DNA from: Syntrophaceae bacterium UBA2251 | GTDB taxonomy: Bacteria > Desulfobacterota > Syntrophia > Syntrophales > UBA2251 | Direction of reading: 5' to 3' | Length of the DNA stretch: 51,921 bases | NCBI GenBank assembly: GCA_002347815.1 | Contig: DDXV01000039.1 | Coordinates: 1 to 51,921 of the forward strand | In this document: positions 7,859 to 16,055 of the stretch, one piece after another | Numbering within the stretch: the first letter of the stretch is position 1 | How the letters are laid out: the number at the start of each line of letters is the position of its first letter | The notes under the pieces: generated by a model | Told to the model about the DNA's origin: nothing | The model's database searches: none | Seen by the model: the letters and a program-made list of their open reading frames with translations, nothing else | Position numbers and translations under genes: made by a program

Positions 7859-8848
7859 ATGAGCAGACTTCTGGTTCTCACCAACAACGCGGAGCGGGCC
7901 AGCTTCCGTCAGAGGATCGGCGCCTACCTCGCGCCGATGCGGGACGGGGGCATCGAGGCGAGCGTCGAGACCCTGCCCCGGGGGATGTGGGCGAGAAGCC
8001 GGCTCTTTGCACGGGCGGGGGCGTTCGACGGCGTCCTGGTGCACAAGAAGGGCCTGAATGTCGTCGATGCCCACCTGCTTCGGAAACACGCCCGGAGGAT
8101 CATCTACAACTACGATGACGCCGTGATGCACAGCGACCGCCGGCCGGAGCGGCGCAACCGCTCGCATTTCGTGCCCTGGCGGAGAATGGTGCGCCTGTCC
8201 GACGCCGTCATCGTCGGCAGCGAGCACCTGGCCCGGCTTGGGCGGGCCTACAACCGGCAGGTCCATGTCGTGCCGCTCGGGCTCCGGGTCGGCGACTACG
8301 CCTGCGACGCGGCGAAGCCCGGAGACGGGAAGGTCCGGCTGGTCTGGATCGGCAGTGCGAGCACGCTCGACTATCTCAAGGCGCTGAAGCCGGTGCTCGA
8401 GGCCATCGGCGCCCGGAGGAAGGACGTCGTGCTGAGGCAGATCTGCGAAACCTTCCTGGATCTGGATTCCATGCCGGTCGAGAAGCTCGCCTGGGACAGC
8501 GGGAAGCGCGGGGAATACCTGGGAACGGCGGACATCGGGCTCGCGCCGCTGCCGGACAACCCCTTCACCCGCGGCAAATGCAGCTTCAAGGTGCTGGAGT
8601 ACGGTGCGGCCGGTCTGCCCGTGGTGGCCTCGCCGGTAGGAACCAATGCCGAGCATATCGTGGAGGGCGTCACGGGCCTTCTGGCCGGCGGCCCGGCCCA
8701 ATGGGAGGCGCACCTGATGCGCCTCATCGAGGATGCGGTCCTGCGGGACAAGATGGCCCAAGCCGGCCGTCTGAATGCGGCCGGGTACGACGTGAACCTC
8801 ATCGCCCCCCGGCTCATATCCGTCATCGCGCAGGCCATCGAACGATAG
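7859..8848 (+). CDS. GT4-family glycosyltransferase
   Basis: A 329-residue cytoplasmic GT-B-fold glycosyltransferase. The C-terminal half shows the nucleotide-sugar site: VRLVWIGSAST, then a GT4-like stretch LPDNPFTRGKCSFKVLEYG, followed by AAGLPVVASPVGTNAEHIVEG. The N-terminal half has VHKKG, YNYDDAVM and AVIVGSEHL, common in related exopolysaccharide transferases. The E-x7-E motif is degenerate, with K in place of the first Glu. It begins 35 bases after the methyltransferase with a GGGG-type ribosome binding site. Donor and acceptor sugars unknown. Confidence 0.85.
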   Translation: MSRLLVLTNNAERASFRQRIGAYLAPMRDGGIEASVETLPRGMWARSRLFARAGAFDGVLVHKKGLNVVDAHLLRKHARRIIYNYDDAVMHSDRRPERRNRSHFVPWRRMVRLSDAVIVGSEHLARLGRAYNRQVHVVPLGLRVGDYACDAAKPGDGKVRLVWIGSASTLDYLKALKPVLEAIGARRKDVVLRQICETFLDLDSMPVEKLAWDSGKRGEYLGTADIGLAPLPDNPFTRGKCSFKVLEYGAAGLPVVASPVGTNAEHIVEGVTGLLAGGPAQWEAHLMRLIEDAVLRDKMAQAGRLNAAGYDVNLIAPRLISVIAQAIER

Positions 8849-8891
8849 CGGCCCGGGCAGAGACCGGCGCGCCCGACCCGCAACGAAAACC

Positions 8892-10274
8892 ATGACGACC
8901 CCATCCGCCCCCCTGCTGCTCAGGCGCGTCTTCCCGCACCGCAGAGACGAAACGATCCAGTGCACCCGTCTGCTCCGGTCCGTCCCCGGCAAGCGGGAGG
9001 TCTTCGACGCCTGGTGGAACGACCAGCCGGTCGTGGTGAAGATCTTTTTCCATCCCTGCCAGGCCCGGCGGCATCTGCGGCGGGAATGGCGCGGCCTGAA
9101 CGCCGTGATGGCCCGCGAGCTGACGTCCCAGAAACCGCTGTTCTACGGCCGGACGGACGCGGGGCGCTGGGCCCTGGTCGTCGAGAAGATCGTCGATTCC
9201 CGGCCGGCGACGGACGTGTTCGCGGGCTTGCCGGAAGGCCCGGAACGGGTCGAGCTGCTGAAAAATGTGTGCCGGGAACTGGCGACGTATCACGACCGGG
9301 GCGTCTTGCAGCGGGATATGCACCTCGGCAATTTTCTGCTGAGGGGCGAGCGCGCCTTCATGCTGGACAGCGGGCAGATGACCTTCCGCTCACGCCCCGT
9401 CACCCGTGAGGAGGGGATTTCGCAAGTCGCGCTGTTGGGCGGCATTCTTCAGGATGACGACGAGGATTCCCTCCGGAGCCTCTGCCGCGCCTACCTCGAG
9501 GCCCGGGGATACCGGCCCTCCGACGCCGACGAGGCCGCGATGATGTCCCTTCACGGCCGTTATCGAAAAGCGGCCGTCCTGCGCGGCCTGAAAAAGACCC
9601 TGCGAACCAGCAAGCGCTATCGACGCGTGGAAGGCCAGGCGTATCGGGCCGTTTACGAACGGGCCTTTTTCGAAGACGCGGATCTCGGCCCCTGGCTCGA
9701 GCGGCTGAACGGCCCGGCGGGCGCCGGGGAAGACGCGAAGCGCGGAAAGGCCCCCTCCGTGTTTACGCTCGAGTGGAACGCGAAGAAGATGGTGGTCCGG
9801 CGGTACCGCGAGCGGGGGAGGATCCGCGCGATCCTGCCCGCCTTTGAAACCTCGCGCGCGAAACGGGGGTGGGTGAACGGACACCTCCTGAGAATGCTGG
9901 GGATCGGCACGCCCAGACCCGTCTGCTGCGTCGAGTTCCACCGGGGATGCCTCGTCCGGGAGTCCTTCCTGATCCTGGAATGCATCGAGGGGAACACCCT
10001 CGCGGAGACGCTTCGGGACCCCGACCTCCCCGCACGTCGGCGCGAAGCCCTCCTTCATCAGGTGCGGCAGCGGGTCCATCGCCTGCACGAACACCGGATC
10101 GTCCACGGAGACCTGAAACAGGATCATGTCCTGATTTCCGACCGGGGCCCGGTGCTGACGGACCTCGACCGGATGAAGGTGTGCAGGTGGGACTTTCCGT
10201 TCAAGATCCGGCGGGACAAGGATCTGAAGCGGCTCAACCTCGACGGGCCGGGGAAGGAACCCGCCCGGGTTTGA
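8892..10274 (+). CDS. Protein with two LPS-kinase-like domains
   Basis: A 460-residue protein made of two protein-kinase-fold domains related to WaaP/KdkA-type LPS sugar kinases. Domain 1 (about 10-215) has VVVK (Lys50), the catalytic loop QRDMHLGN (140-147) and LDSG (158-161) at the metal site. Domain 2 (about 290-450) has VVRRY, VHGDL (about 403-407) with DHVLI following, and LTDLDRM. LPS kinases are normally single-domain, 230-300 residues, so this is a fusion or internal duplication. Domain 2 lacks the Asn usually found after the catalytic Asp (HGDLKQDH) and lacks a standard VAVK lysine, so it may be less active. Last gene of the operon starting at 7209; it probably phosphorylates core sugars. 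Confidence 0.8.
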   Translation: MTTPSAPLLLRRVFPHRRDETIQCTRLLRSVPGKREVFDAWWNDQPVVVKIFFHPCQARRHLRREWRGLNAVMARELTSQKPLFYGRTDAGRWALVVEKIVDSRPATDVFAGLPEGPERVELLKNVCRELATYHDRGVLQRDMHLGNFLLRGERAFMLDSGQMTFRSRPVTREEGISQVALLGGILQDDDEDSLRSLCRAYLEARGYRPSDADEAAMMSLHGRYRKAAVLRGLKKTLRTSKRYRRVEGQAYRAVYERAFFEDADLGPWLERLNGPAGAGEDAKRGKAPSVFTLEWNAKKMVVRRYRERGRIRAILPAFETSRAKRGWVNGHLLRMLGIGTPRPVCCVEFHRGCLVRESFLILECIEGNTLAETLRDPDLPARRREALLHQVRQRVHRLHEHRIVHGDLKQDHVLISDRGPVLTDLDRMKVCRWDFPFKIRRDKDLKRLNLDGPGKEPARV

Positions 10275-10371
10275 AAGGAAACCCGTTTCCGCCGTTTGAA
10301 CGGCCGGATCCCGGCAGGTCTTCGCGGGATCGCGCCGGCCGGGACGCTCGAGAGGAGGCTCGGGGGAAGGC

Positions 10372-10854
10372 TCAGACGTCGCGGGGTTTCGGCCTCGGCT
10401 TGATCGGTCTCGCCGGAACCCCCAGGCAGATCGTTTCCGGCGGCAGATCCCTGCTGACCACGCTTCCCGCGCCCACGACCGTCCCGTCGCCGATCGTCAC
10501 CCCCGGCAGGACGACGACGCCGGCGCCGATCCAGCAGCTTTTGCCGATCCGGACCGGCGATTGAACGTCACGCCGCATTTCAAGCTCCCGCCTGTCGGGG
10601 CCGTGATTGGCCGTCACGATCAAAACGCCGGCGGAGATGAGCGTATAATCGCCGATCGTGATCGGCGCGTGTGCCTGCAGGATCACATCCGGGCCGATGC
10701 TGACATAGTCCCCGATCGTCACCTGTTCGGGCTTCGTGACCCGGAAGCCCGGTTTCATATCGACCCCTTTTCCCACCCGCATCCGCGAACGCCAGTAAGA
10801 CAGTTCCCGCTTTTCCAGCCATGAAAAGATGCGATGTCCCAGGTTGCTAAACAT
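10372..10854 (-). CDS. Hexapeptide-repeat O-acetyltransferase
   Basis: A 160-residue left-handed beta-helix acyltransferase. Hexapeptide repeats run through ITIGDYTLISAGVLI and VRIGKSCWIGAGVVVLPGVTIGDGTVVGAGSVV, followed by the usual LPPETICLGVPARPI tail. Such enzymes transfer acetyl from acetyl-CoA to a sugar hydroxyl, often on LPS or O-antigen (WbbJ, maltose acetyltransferase group). It faces the double-kinase operon convergently and probably belongs to the same surface-sugar pathway. The catalytic His is probably in TANHGPD. Confidence 0.88.
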   Translation of the reverse strand: MFSNLGHRIFSWLEKRELSYWRSRMRVGKGVDMKPGFRVTKPEQVTIGDYVSIGPDVILQAHAPITIGDYTLISAGVLIVTANHGPDRRELEMRRDVQSPVRIGKSCWIGAGVVVLPGVTIGDGTVVGAGSVVSRDLPPETICLGVPARPIKPRPKPRDV

Positions 10855-11220
10855 TCGACGCGACCTTTCCCCCGCCCCGCATTCCCCAATGACGGGCGGC
10901 CTTCTCCTGAAATTCCGTTGCCGCGATCCCGTGACGGCGCCCTAACGGCAGATCGCCCTTCAACGACATCGGCGGCGCATCCCCGGCCCCGCCTTTTCTT
11001 AACAGGAAAATGCGGGGCGGATCAAGCTGTTTGAAGCGGGCGACAAACGGGCCTGTGCAAATCCGCGGGCGGCAATTCCATTGACAGGGGCGAGCGTTTT
11101 CCCTATACTCGACCCGCCCGGAGGGGAGCGGCGGTTCGCGGACCGCACGGCATGGAAAGCGGGGCCCGCGCGAGGACGCGCCCGACGGGTGCAGAAAAAC
11201 CACGGGAGGTTCCTGTCCAT
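10855..11220. other. Intergenic region upstream of glnS
   Basis: No convincing gene. It holds the glnS promoter at 11081-11109 and, on the other strand, the unassigned upstream region of the acetyltransferase gene, including a weak TTGATC/TAAGAA pair that is not strong enough to call. Confidence 0.5.
11081..11109 (+). promoter_or_regulatory. Sigma-70 promoter for glnS
   Basis: TTGACA at 11081-11086, a 17-base spacer and TATACT at 11104-11109, the same boxes as the promoter at 7134. The leader would be about 105 nt before the glnS start at 11221. Confidence 0.75.
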
Positions 11221-12909
11221 ATGAATTCCAGCAACGACCCGGCGCCCAGCGATTTCATCCGGGACATCATCGCGGACGACTTCAAGACAAACCGGCATGA
11301 AGGCCGCGTCGCCACGCGTTTTCCCCCGGAGCCGAACGGCTACATCCACATCGGCCACGCCAAGTCGGTCTGCCTCAATTTCGGCATCGCGGCCCAGTAC
11401 GGGGGCGCCTGCAACCTCAGGATGGACGACACGGATCCGGCCGGCGAATCCCTGGAGTTCGTGGAGTCGATCATCGAAGACATCCACTGGCTGGGATTCG
11501 ACTGGCAGGACCGCCTGTTTTTCGCCTCCGACTATTTCGAGCAGCTCTATACGTTTGCGGTCGAGTTGATCCGGGCCGGCAAGGCCTACGTCTGCAGCCT
11601 CGACGCCGACGAGATCCGCGAATACCGGGGATCCTTCACCGAACCGGGGAAGGAGAGCCCCTACCGGAACCGCTCCGTGGAGGAGAACCTGGACCTCTTC
11701 GCCCGGATGCGGGCCGGGGAGTTCGCCGACGGCGAGCACGTCCTGCGCGCCAAGGTCGACATGGCCTCGCCGTTCATCGTCATGCGGGACCCCGTCATCT
11801 ACCGCATCAAGCGGGCGCCGCACTACCGGACGGGCAAGGCCTGGGTCATCTACCCCATGTACGATTTCGCCCACTGCCTCTCCGACGCCCTGGAGCAGAT
11901 CACCCACTCCATCTGCACCCTTGAGTTCGAGAACAACCGCCCCCTGTACGACTGGTTCGTGGATCAGTTGATTTCCTGGGACCATCCCCAGCAGATCGAA
12001 TTCGCCCGCCTGAACGTGAGCTTCACGGTCCTGAGCAAGCGGCGGCTGATCGAGCTGGTGGAAAACGACCACGTGCAGGGCTGGGACGATCCGCGGATGC
12101 CCACGGTCGCCGGGATGCGGCGCCGCGGCTACACGCCCGAGGCGATCCGGAACTTCTGCGCGGAGATCGGCGTGGCGAAAAACGACACCGTCGTGGACAT
12201 CGCCCTTCTGGAACACTGCGTCCGCCAGGACCTGAACGACCGGGCACCCCGGACGATGTGCGTCCTGAAGCCGCTCAAGGTCGTGATCGACAACTACCCC
12301 GAGGGCAAAGCGGAAACCTTCACCTGCGCCAACCACCCGCAGAACCCCGGGCTGGGATCGCGCGAGGTCCCCTTCTCGCGGGTCCTCTACATCGAGCGGG
12401 ACGACTTCATGGAAGACCCGCCGAAGAAGTACAAGCGGCTCGGTCCCGGGCGGGAGGTCCGCCTGAGAAACGCCTACGTCATCCGCTACGCGAGCCATAG
12501 CCGGGACGCGGCCAGCGGCGAGATCACGGAGATCCACTGCACGATCGACCCGGAAACGCGTAACGCGCCGCCCGCGGACGGACGCAAGGTGGAGGGGGTC
12601 ATCCACTGGCTTTCGGCGGCGCACGCCGCCCCCGCCGAGGTCCGGCTGTACGACCGGCTGTTCTCCGTTCCCGACCCGGCGGCCGCCGGCGACGATTTCG
12701 TCAAGTTTCTGAATGCAGATTCGCTGGAGGTCCTGAAGGGCTGCTTCGTGGAGGCCGGTCTGAAGGAGGCGGCGCCCGGCGCCCGCTTCCAGTTCGAGCG
12801 GACGGGCTATTTTTGCCTGGACGCGAAGGACAGCCGGCCGGAGAAGCTCGTCTTCAACCGGATCGTCGCCCTCCGGGATTCGTGGGGCAAGGGCCAGGGG
12901 AAGGCCTGA
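11221..12909 (+). CDS. glnS: Glutaminyl-tRNA synthetase
   Basis: A 562-residue class I aminoacyl-tRNA synthetase that charges tRNA-Gln with glutamine in the cytoplasm. The start RFPPEPNGYIHIGHAKSVCL carries the HIGH motif at 43-46, and VLSKRRL near residue 270 is the KMSKS equivalent. The length and the C-terminal anticodon-binding barrel region match E. coli GlnS (about 554 residues); the sequence NFCAEIGVAKND is also typical. The ATG at 11221 is preceded by GGGAGG and aligns with the family N-terminus; longer in-frame forms would begin with low-complexity sequence. It has its own promoter and sits inside an otherwise LPS-related region. Confidence 0.97.
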   Translation: MNSSNDPAPSDFIRDIIADDFKTNRHEGRVATRFPPEPNGYIHIGHAKSVCLNFGIAAQYGGACNLRMDDTDPAGESLEFVESIIEDIHWLGFDWQDRLFFASDYFEQLYTFAVELIRAGKAYVCSLDADEIREYRGSFTEPGKESPYRNRSVEENLDLFARMRAGEFADGEHVLRAKVDMASPFIVMRDPVIYRIKRAPHYRTGKAWVIYPMYDFAHCLSDALEQITHSICTLEFENNRPLYDWFVDQLISWDHPQQIEFARLNVSFTVLSKRRLIELVENDHVQGWDDPRMPTVAGMRRRGYTPEAIRNFCAEIGVAKNDTVVDIALLEHCVRQDLNDRAPRTMCVLKPLKVVIDNYPEGKAETFTCANHPQNPGLGSREVPFSRVLYIERDDFMEDPPKKYKRLGPGREVRLRNAYVIRYASHSRDAASGEITEIHCTIDPETRNAPPADGRKVEGVIHWLSAAHAAPAEVRLYDRLFSVPDPAAAGDDFVKFLNADSLEVLKGCFVEAGLKEAAPGARFQFERTGYFCLDAKDSRPEKLVFNRIVALRDSWGKGQGKA

Positions 12910-13009
12910 GCGGGGGAAGACCGCCCCGGGGAACGCCCGGTGCGCCTGGGAGCGCCCGGGAACAGCCCGGCCGGGTCCCGCGCATCGATTTCCCTCGCGG
13001 GCGAACCGC

Positions 13010-13804
13010 TCATTTTCCGCCTTCCTGCGAACAGGCGCGGCTGTACTTGGAGGGCTGGCGCCGCAGGGATGCCCGCAGGTCCTCCGCCCACAGCGCGACG
13101 TCGCCGGCATCGCCCAGGTAACGCCTCAGGAAGAGCAGACGGTCTTCGACGCCGCTCAGTGCCAGGGCCCGCTCGTGCAGGTGATGCAGGTCCCGCAGGC
13201 GCCGCCGCCGCGAAATCGCCTTCCGGAACACCGTGTCCTCGTAGTCCAGAATCCAGAGGAAAAGCCCTTCGTCTTGCCGGCCGACCAGCAGGTTGCGGAG
13301 CGACAGGTCGCCATGGCCCACCCCGGCGTCGTGCATCCGGCGGACAAAACCGGCGACCCGCCCGACCAGATCCTCCGTCAGGCCCTGAGCGGCGATCCAC
13401 AGATCCACGCGTTCGGCGTCGGCGATGAGTTCCGTGACGAGCAGCGCCAGGCCGGTTTTTCCGTCCACGGCCCAGCCCAGCATGGCCGGCGCCGGGATGC
13501 CCCGCCGGGCGAGTTCGAGCCCGCTTTCGAAGGCGCGGCGGGCCTTGGAAAAGCCCAGCCGATTGAGGCACGTCACGCGCGGGCGATCGTCGTAGAAGAG
13601 CTTGACGCAGCAGATCCGCCCCGCGAACCGGACCGCCAGGACGCCGGCCCGCTCGCCGAGGTGGATCCGGCGGATCCCGTCATCGTCGTCCAGGGCCCAG
13701 CGATGCAGGCCGCCCGTATAGCGATCGAACACCGTCCGGGCGACCCCGCGGAGCCAGTCCCCGTCCTCCACGTGAGCGGCACGAACCTTCAGCCGACCGT
13801 TCAT
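13010..13804 (-). CDS. LPS kinase-like protein (Kdo/heptose kinase family)
   Basis: A 264-residue protein with a kinase-like fold. Visible elements are CVKLFY (Lys68) for ATP, the catalytic loop GHGDLSLRNLL (Asp166, Asn171) and the metal motif ILDYED (186-190). This set matches the lipopolysaccharide kinase family that adds phosphate to inner-core sugars. A GGAGG ribosome binding site lies directly before the ATG. It is the third kinase gene of the region and follows the WaaP-like gene on the same strand, 224 bases downstream of it. Substrate sugar not determinable. Confidence 0.82.
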   Translation of the reverse strand: MNGRLKVRAAHVEDGDWLRGVARTVFDRYTGGLHRWALDDDDGIRRIHLGERAGVLAVRFAGRICCVKLFYDDRPRVTCLNRLGFSKARRAFESGLELARRGIPAPAMLGWAVDGKTGLALLVTELIADAERVDLWIAAQGLTEDLVGRVAGFVRRMHDAGVGHGDLSLRNLLVGRQDEGLFLWILDYEDTVFRKAISRRRRLRDLHHLHERALALSGVEDRLLFLRRYLGDAGDVALWAEDLRASLRRQPSKYSRACSQEGGK

Positions 13805-13857
13805 CTTCGCCTCCGACCCCGGACGTGCGGGATTCCTCCCGCCTCGCCCCCCTTCGC

Positions 13858-13884
13858 GGGGGCATGAAAGACCATCATGCCCCC
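13858..13884. repeat. Inverted repeat between two kinase genes
   Basis: GGGGGCATGA at 13858-13867 and TCATGCCCCC at 13875-13884 form a perfect 10-bp stem with a 7-base loop. It lies 54 bases upstream of the kinase start on the minus strand. No T tract follows on either strand, so it could be an operator or a rho-independent-like stop without a tail. Confidence 0.6.
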
Positions 13885-14028
13885 GCCCGGACCGTCAACC
13901 TGCCGCCGTCTTATCCAACGCCTCCATTCCCGCAACGCCCCGCGGGCCGACGTCTTCCCGCGGGCGCACTGTAAATCTGACTGCCTGCGCGTCCCGTATC
14001 CACCAGTCCGGCGCGCCGAACCGGTCCG

Positions 14029-14928
14029 CTATCCGATGCGGCGGCCCCGCTCCCGGTCGGCCTGCTTGCGCGCGTCGACCTTGCGCATATGGCGCGCGAT
14101 GCGTGCGATCTTCCGTTCGACGAGAAGCAGGAAAAACCAGTCCACCGGCCGTATCCGCCCGGCGCCGCGAAAGGCCCGGTAAATCAGCCGGCGGTCTTCC
14201 CGGTCGAAGAGCGGCTCCGGCAGCGTGAAGAACAGCTCCGCCAGCAGCTTGACGCGCCATTTCATCCGCAGCCACGTCCTGCGGTCCACCCGCTGAAAAT
14301 CGAACAGCGCCAGGGAAACCGCCCCCGTTTCATCCTCTGGACCGATCAGGATATGGGTGGCGTTGAAGTCGCGGTGGTTAAACCCCTGGGCGTGCATCGC
14401 GGCCGCCAGGCGGCCGATGGCGGAAAGCAGCCGCTGCTTCCACGGCGTCCCCGCCGGTCCGCCAAACCGCTCCGGGTGCTCCCGGATCAGCCGTTCCAGC
14501 GAAACGTAGGGGGCAAAATCCTCCGTCACGAGAAACGATTCGAACCGAAACGGGCCGGTCCGCCGCTCGCCCGCGGCGACGGGCGTGACCGTGGGCAGGC
14601 CGCTCTTTCTGAAATCGCGGATATTCTCGAATTCCGCCATCCCGGGTGAGAGGCCGCGCGCCGAGAACCCGTGGCCGATCCAGGCTCCGAGGTCCGGACG
14701 CTCGGCCCGGTGTCGCTTGAGGAAAATCCGCCGCGGCCGCCCGTCCTGAACGAGATCGAGCCGGACCACGCTGCGCTCCTCGATCTTCTTGACGACCGTG
14801 CCGCCTTCCCGCCGGAAGATCCGTTCGTAATCCAGCAGACCGTTTTCGGCGAGGAGGGACTGGAAGTCGGCGTTCACGACCATGTCCGGCCGGTTCACGA
14901 TCCTGATCTTCCCGGCGCCGTTGCTCAT
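14029..14928 (-). CDS. waaP: WaaP-like LPS core heptose kinase
   Basis: A 299-residue kinase-fold protein similar in layout to WaaP (RfaP), which phosphorylates heptose I of the LPS inner core using ATP. FLKRH (Lys71) is the ATP lysine, NHRDFNATHIL (Asp187, in the same NHRD setting as WaaP) is the catalytic loop and LFDFQRV (Asp210) is the metal site. The segment ESFLVTEDFAPYVSLERLI also matches WaaP. The start overlaps the stop of the upstream GT4 gene by four bases (ATGA), so the order is waaG-like then waaP, as in enterobacterial core operons. Confidence 0.85.
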   Translation of the reverse strand: MSNGAGKIRIVNRPDMVVNADFQSLLAENGLLDYERIFRREGGTVVKKIEERSVVRLDLVQDGRPRRIFLKRHRAERPDLGAWIGHGFSARGLSPGMAEFENIRDFRKSGLPTVTPVAAGERRTGPFRFESFLVTEDFAPYVSLERLIREHPERFGGPAGTPWKQRLLSAIGRLAAAMHAQGFNHRDFNATHILIGPEDETGAVSLALFDFQRVDRRTWLRMKWRVKLLAELFFTLPEPLFDREDRRLIYRAFRGAGRIRPVDWFFLLLVERKIARIARHMRKVDARKQADRERGRRIG

Positions 14929-16055
14929 CCGCGCTTGTCCTCGATCACGTCGGCGTAAAGGGCCAGCAGATCGCGCATATGGGCCTCCATGGTGAAGGAG
15001 GAGGCCTTTTGACAGGCTCGCGCTCCCAGGGCGCGCGGGTCGTCGACGGCCAGATACGCGCGCAGGGATGCCGTCAGCTCCCCCACCGAGACGTCCCGCA
15101 GGACGAAGCCGTCGCGCCCCGTCTCGATGACTTCGGAGACGCCGTTCATCCGGGTGGTCATCACCGGGGTCCCGCAGGCCATGGCCTCGAGGCAGACATT
15201 GGCGAAGGGATCGTATCGCGTCGGCAATACGAACAGGTCCGCCGCGCCGTAAAACCCCTCCAGCGCCTTTTGATATCCCGCGAACACGACGGCGTCCCCG
15301 AGACCGAGCCGCCGGGCGCGGGACCGGTACGGGGCCGCGGAATCGGAGCCGGCCACGATGATCCGAATCTTCCGGGCGTCGAGACCGGCCACGGCCTCGA
15401 GCAGGACGGACAGGCCCTTGAGCCTGAATTCGTTTCCCGCGAAGAGGATCAGCCGGTCTTCCGGTCCGATGCCGTAGCGGCGGCGCAGGGGCGCGCCGAG
15501 CCGCTCCCTCGCGGCGGGATTGAACCGCGACGTATCGACGCTGTTGTAGATGACGCGAACCCTGTCTTCGGAAACCCGGTAATGGTGAAGGACCTGGTCC
15601 CGGACCAGGCGTGAATTGGTCATGACGAAGCGGGCGCCGCCGCGCTCGAAGATCCGGCGTTCGAGAAACGTCAGCGCCCGGCGCCGGGGGGTCACGGCCT
15701 TGAACCGCCGGAGCCAGGGGTTGGGGTAGCGCTGGGCCATCTGGACGGGGTTGATGCCGTCCGAGGCGCGGAAGATATCCTGGCGCCAGATCCGCTCCAT
15801 GCTCTGAACCACGTCGAGGCGAAGCGGCGCGATCCGCCGCGAGGCCATGAAGGCGAAGGAGAGGTTTTTCCCGGGGGAGGACAGGGGGAAAAACGGGACG
15901 GGATGGAAATGGAGGCCCGTGGGCCGTTCGCCGCCGTGGGCGAACACATGAACGTCGTGGCCCCGGCGCAGCAGTTCGGCCGCGAGGGTGACGGTGTATC
16001 GTTCCAGCCCCCCCCTGGTGGAAAGAAAATGGCGGCAGACCAGCCCGACCTTCAT
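14925..16055 (-). CDS. waaG: GT4 glycosyltransferase, WaaG-like
   Basis: A 376-residue GT-B glycosyltransferase, almost the length of E. coli WaaG (374). N-terminal STRGGLERYTVTLAAELLRRGHDV is cut into the usual GGLER-type motif and RGH; the C-terminal half has LFAGNEFRLKGLSVLLEAV, DLFVLPTRYDPFANVCLEAM (the E-x7-E site) and CGTPVMTT. The ATG at 16055 has GAGGT upstream and overlaps the stop of the preceding gene by four bases. Coupling to the WaaP-like kinase suggests addition of the first outer-core hexose; that specificity is inferred from gene order. Confidence 0.85.
   Translation of the reverse strand: MKVGLVCRHFLSTRGGLERYTVTLAAELLRRGHDVHVFAHGGERPTGLHFHPVPFFPLSSPGKNLSFAFMASRRIAPLRLDVVQSMERIWRQDIFRASDGINPVQMAQRYPNPWLRRFKAVTPRRRALTFLERRIFERGGARFVMTNSRLVRDQVLHHYRVSEDRVRVIYNSVDTSRFNPAARERLGAPLRRRYGIGPEDRLILFAGNEFRLKGLSVLLEAVAGLDARKIRIIVAGSDSAAPYRSRARRLGLGDAVVFAGYQKALEGFYGAADLFVLPTRYDPFANVCLEAMACGTPVMTTRMNGVSEVIETGRDGFVLRDVSVGELTASLRAYLAVDDPRALGARACQKASSFTMEAHMRDLLALYADVIEDKRG

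Noticed and set aside
10999..13110. 703-codon open frame on the minus strand
   Set aside because: Antisense shadow of glnS, whose HIGH and KMSKS motifs decide the coding strand.
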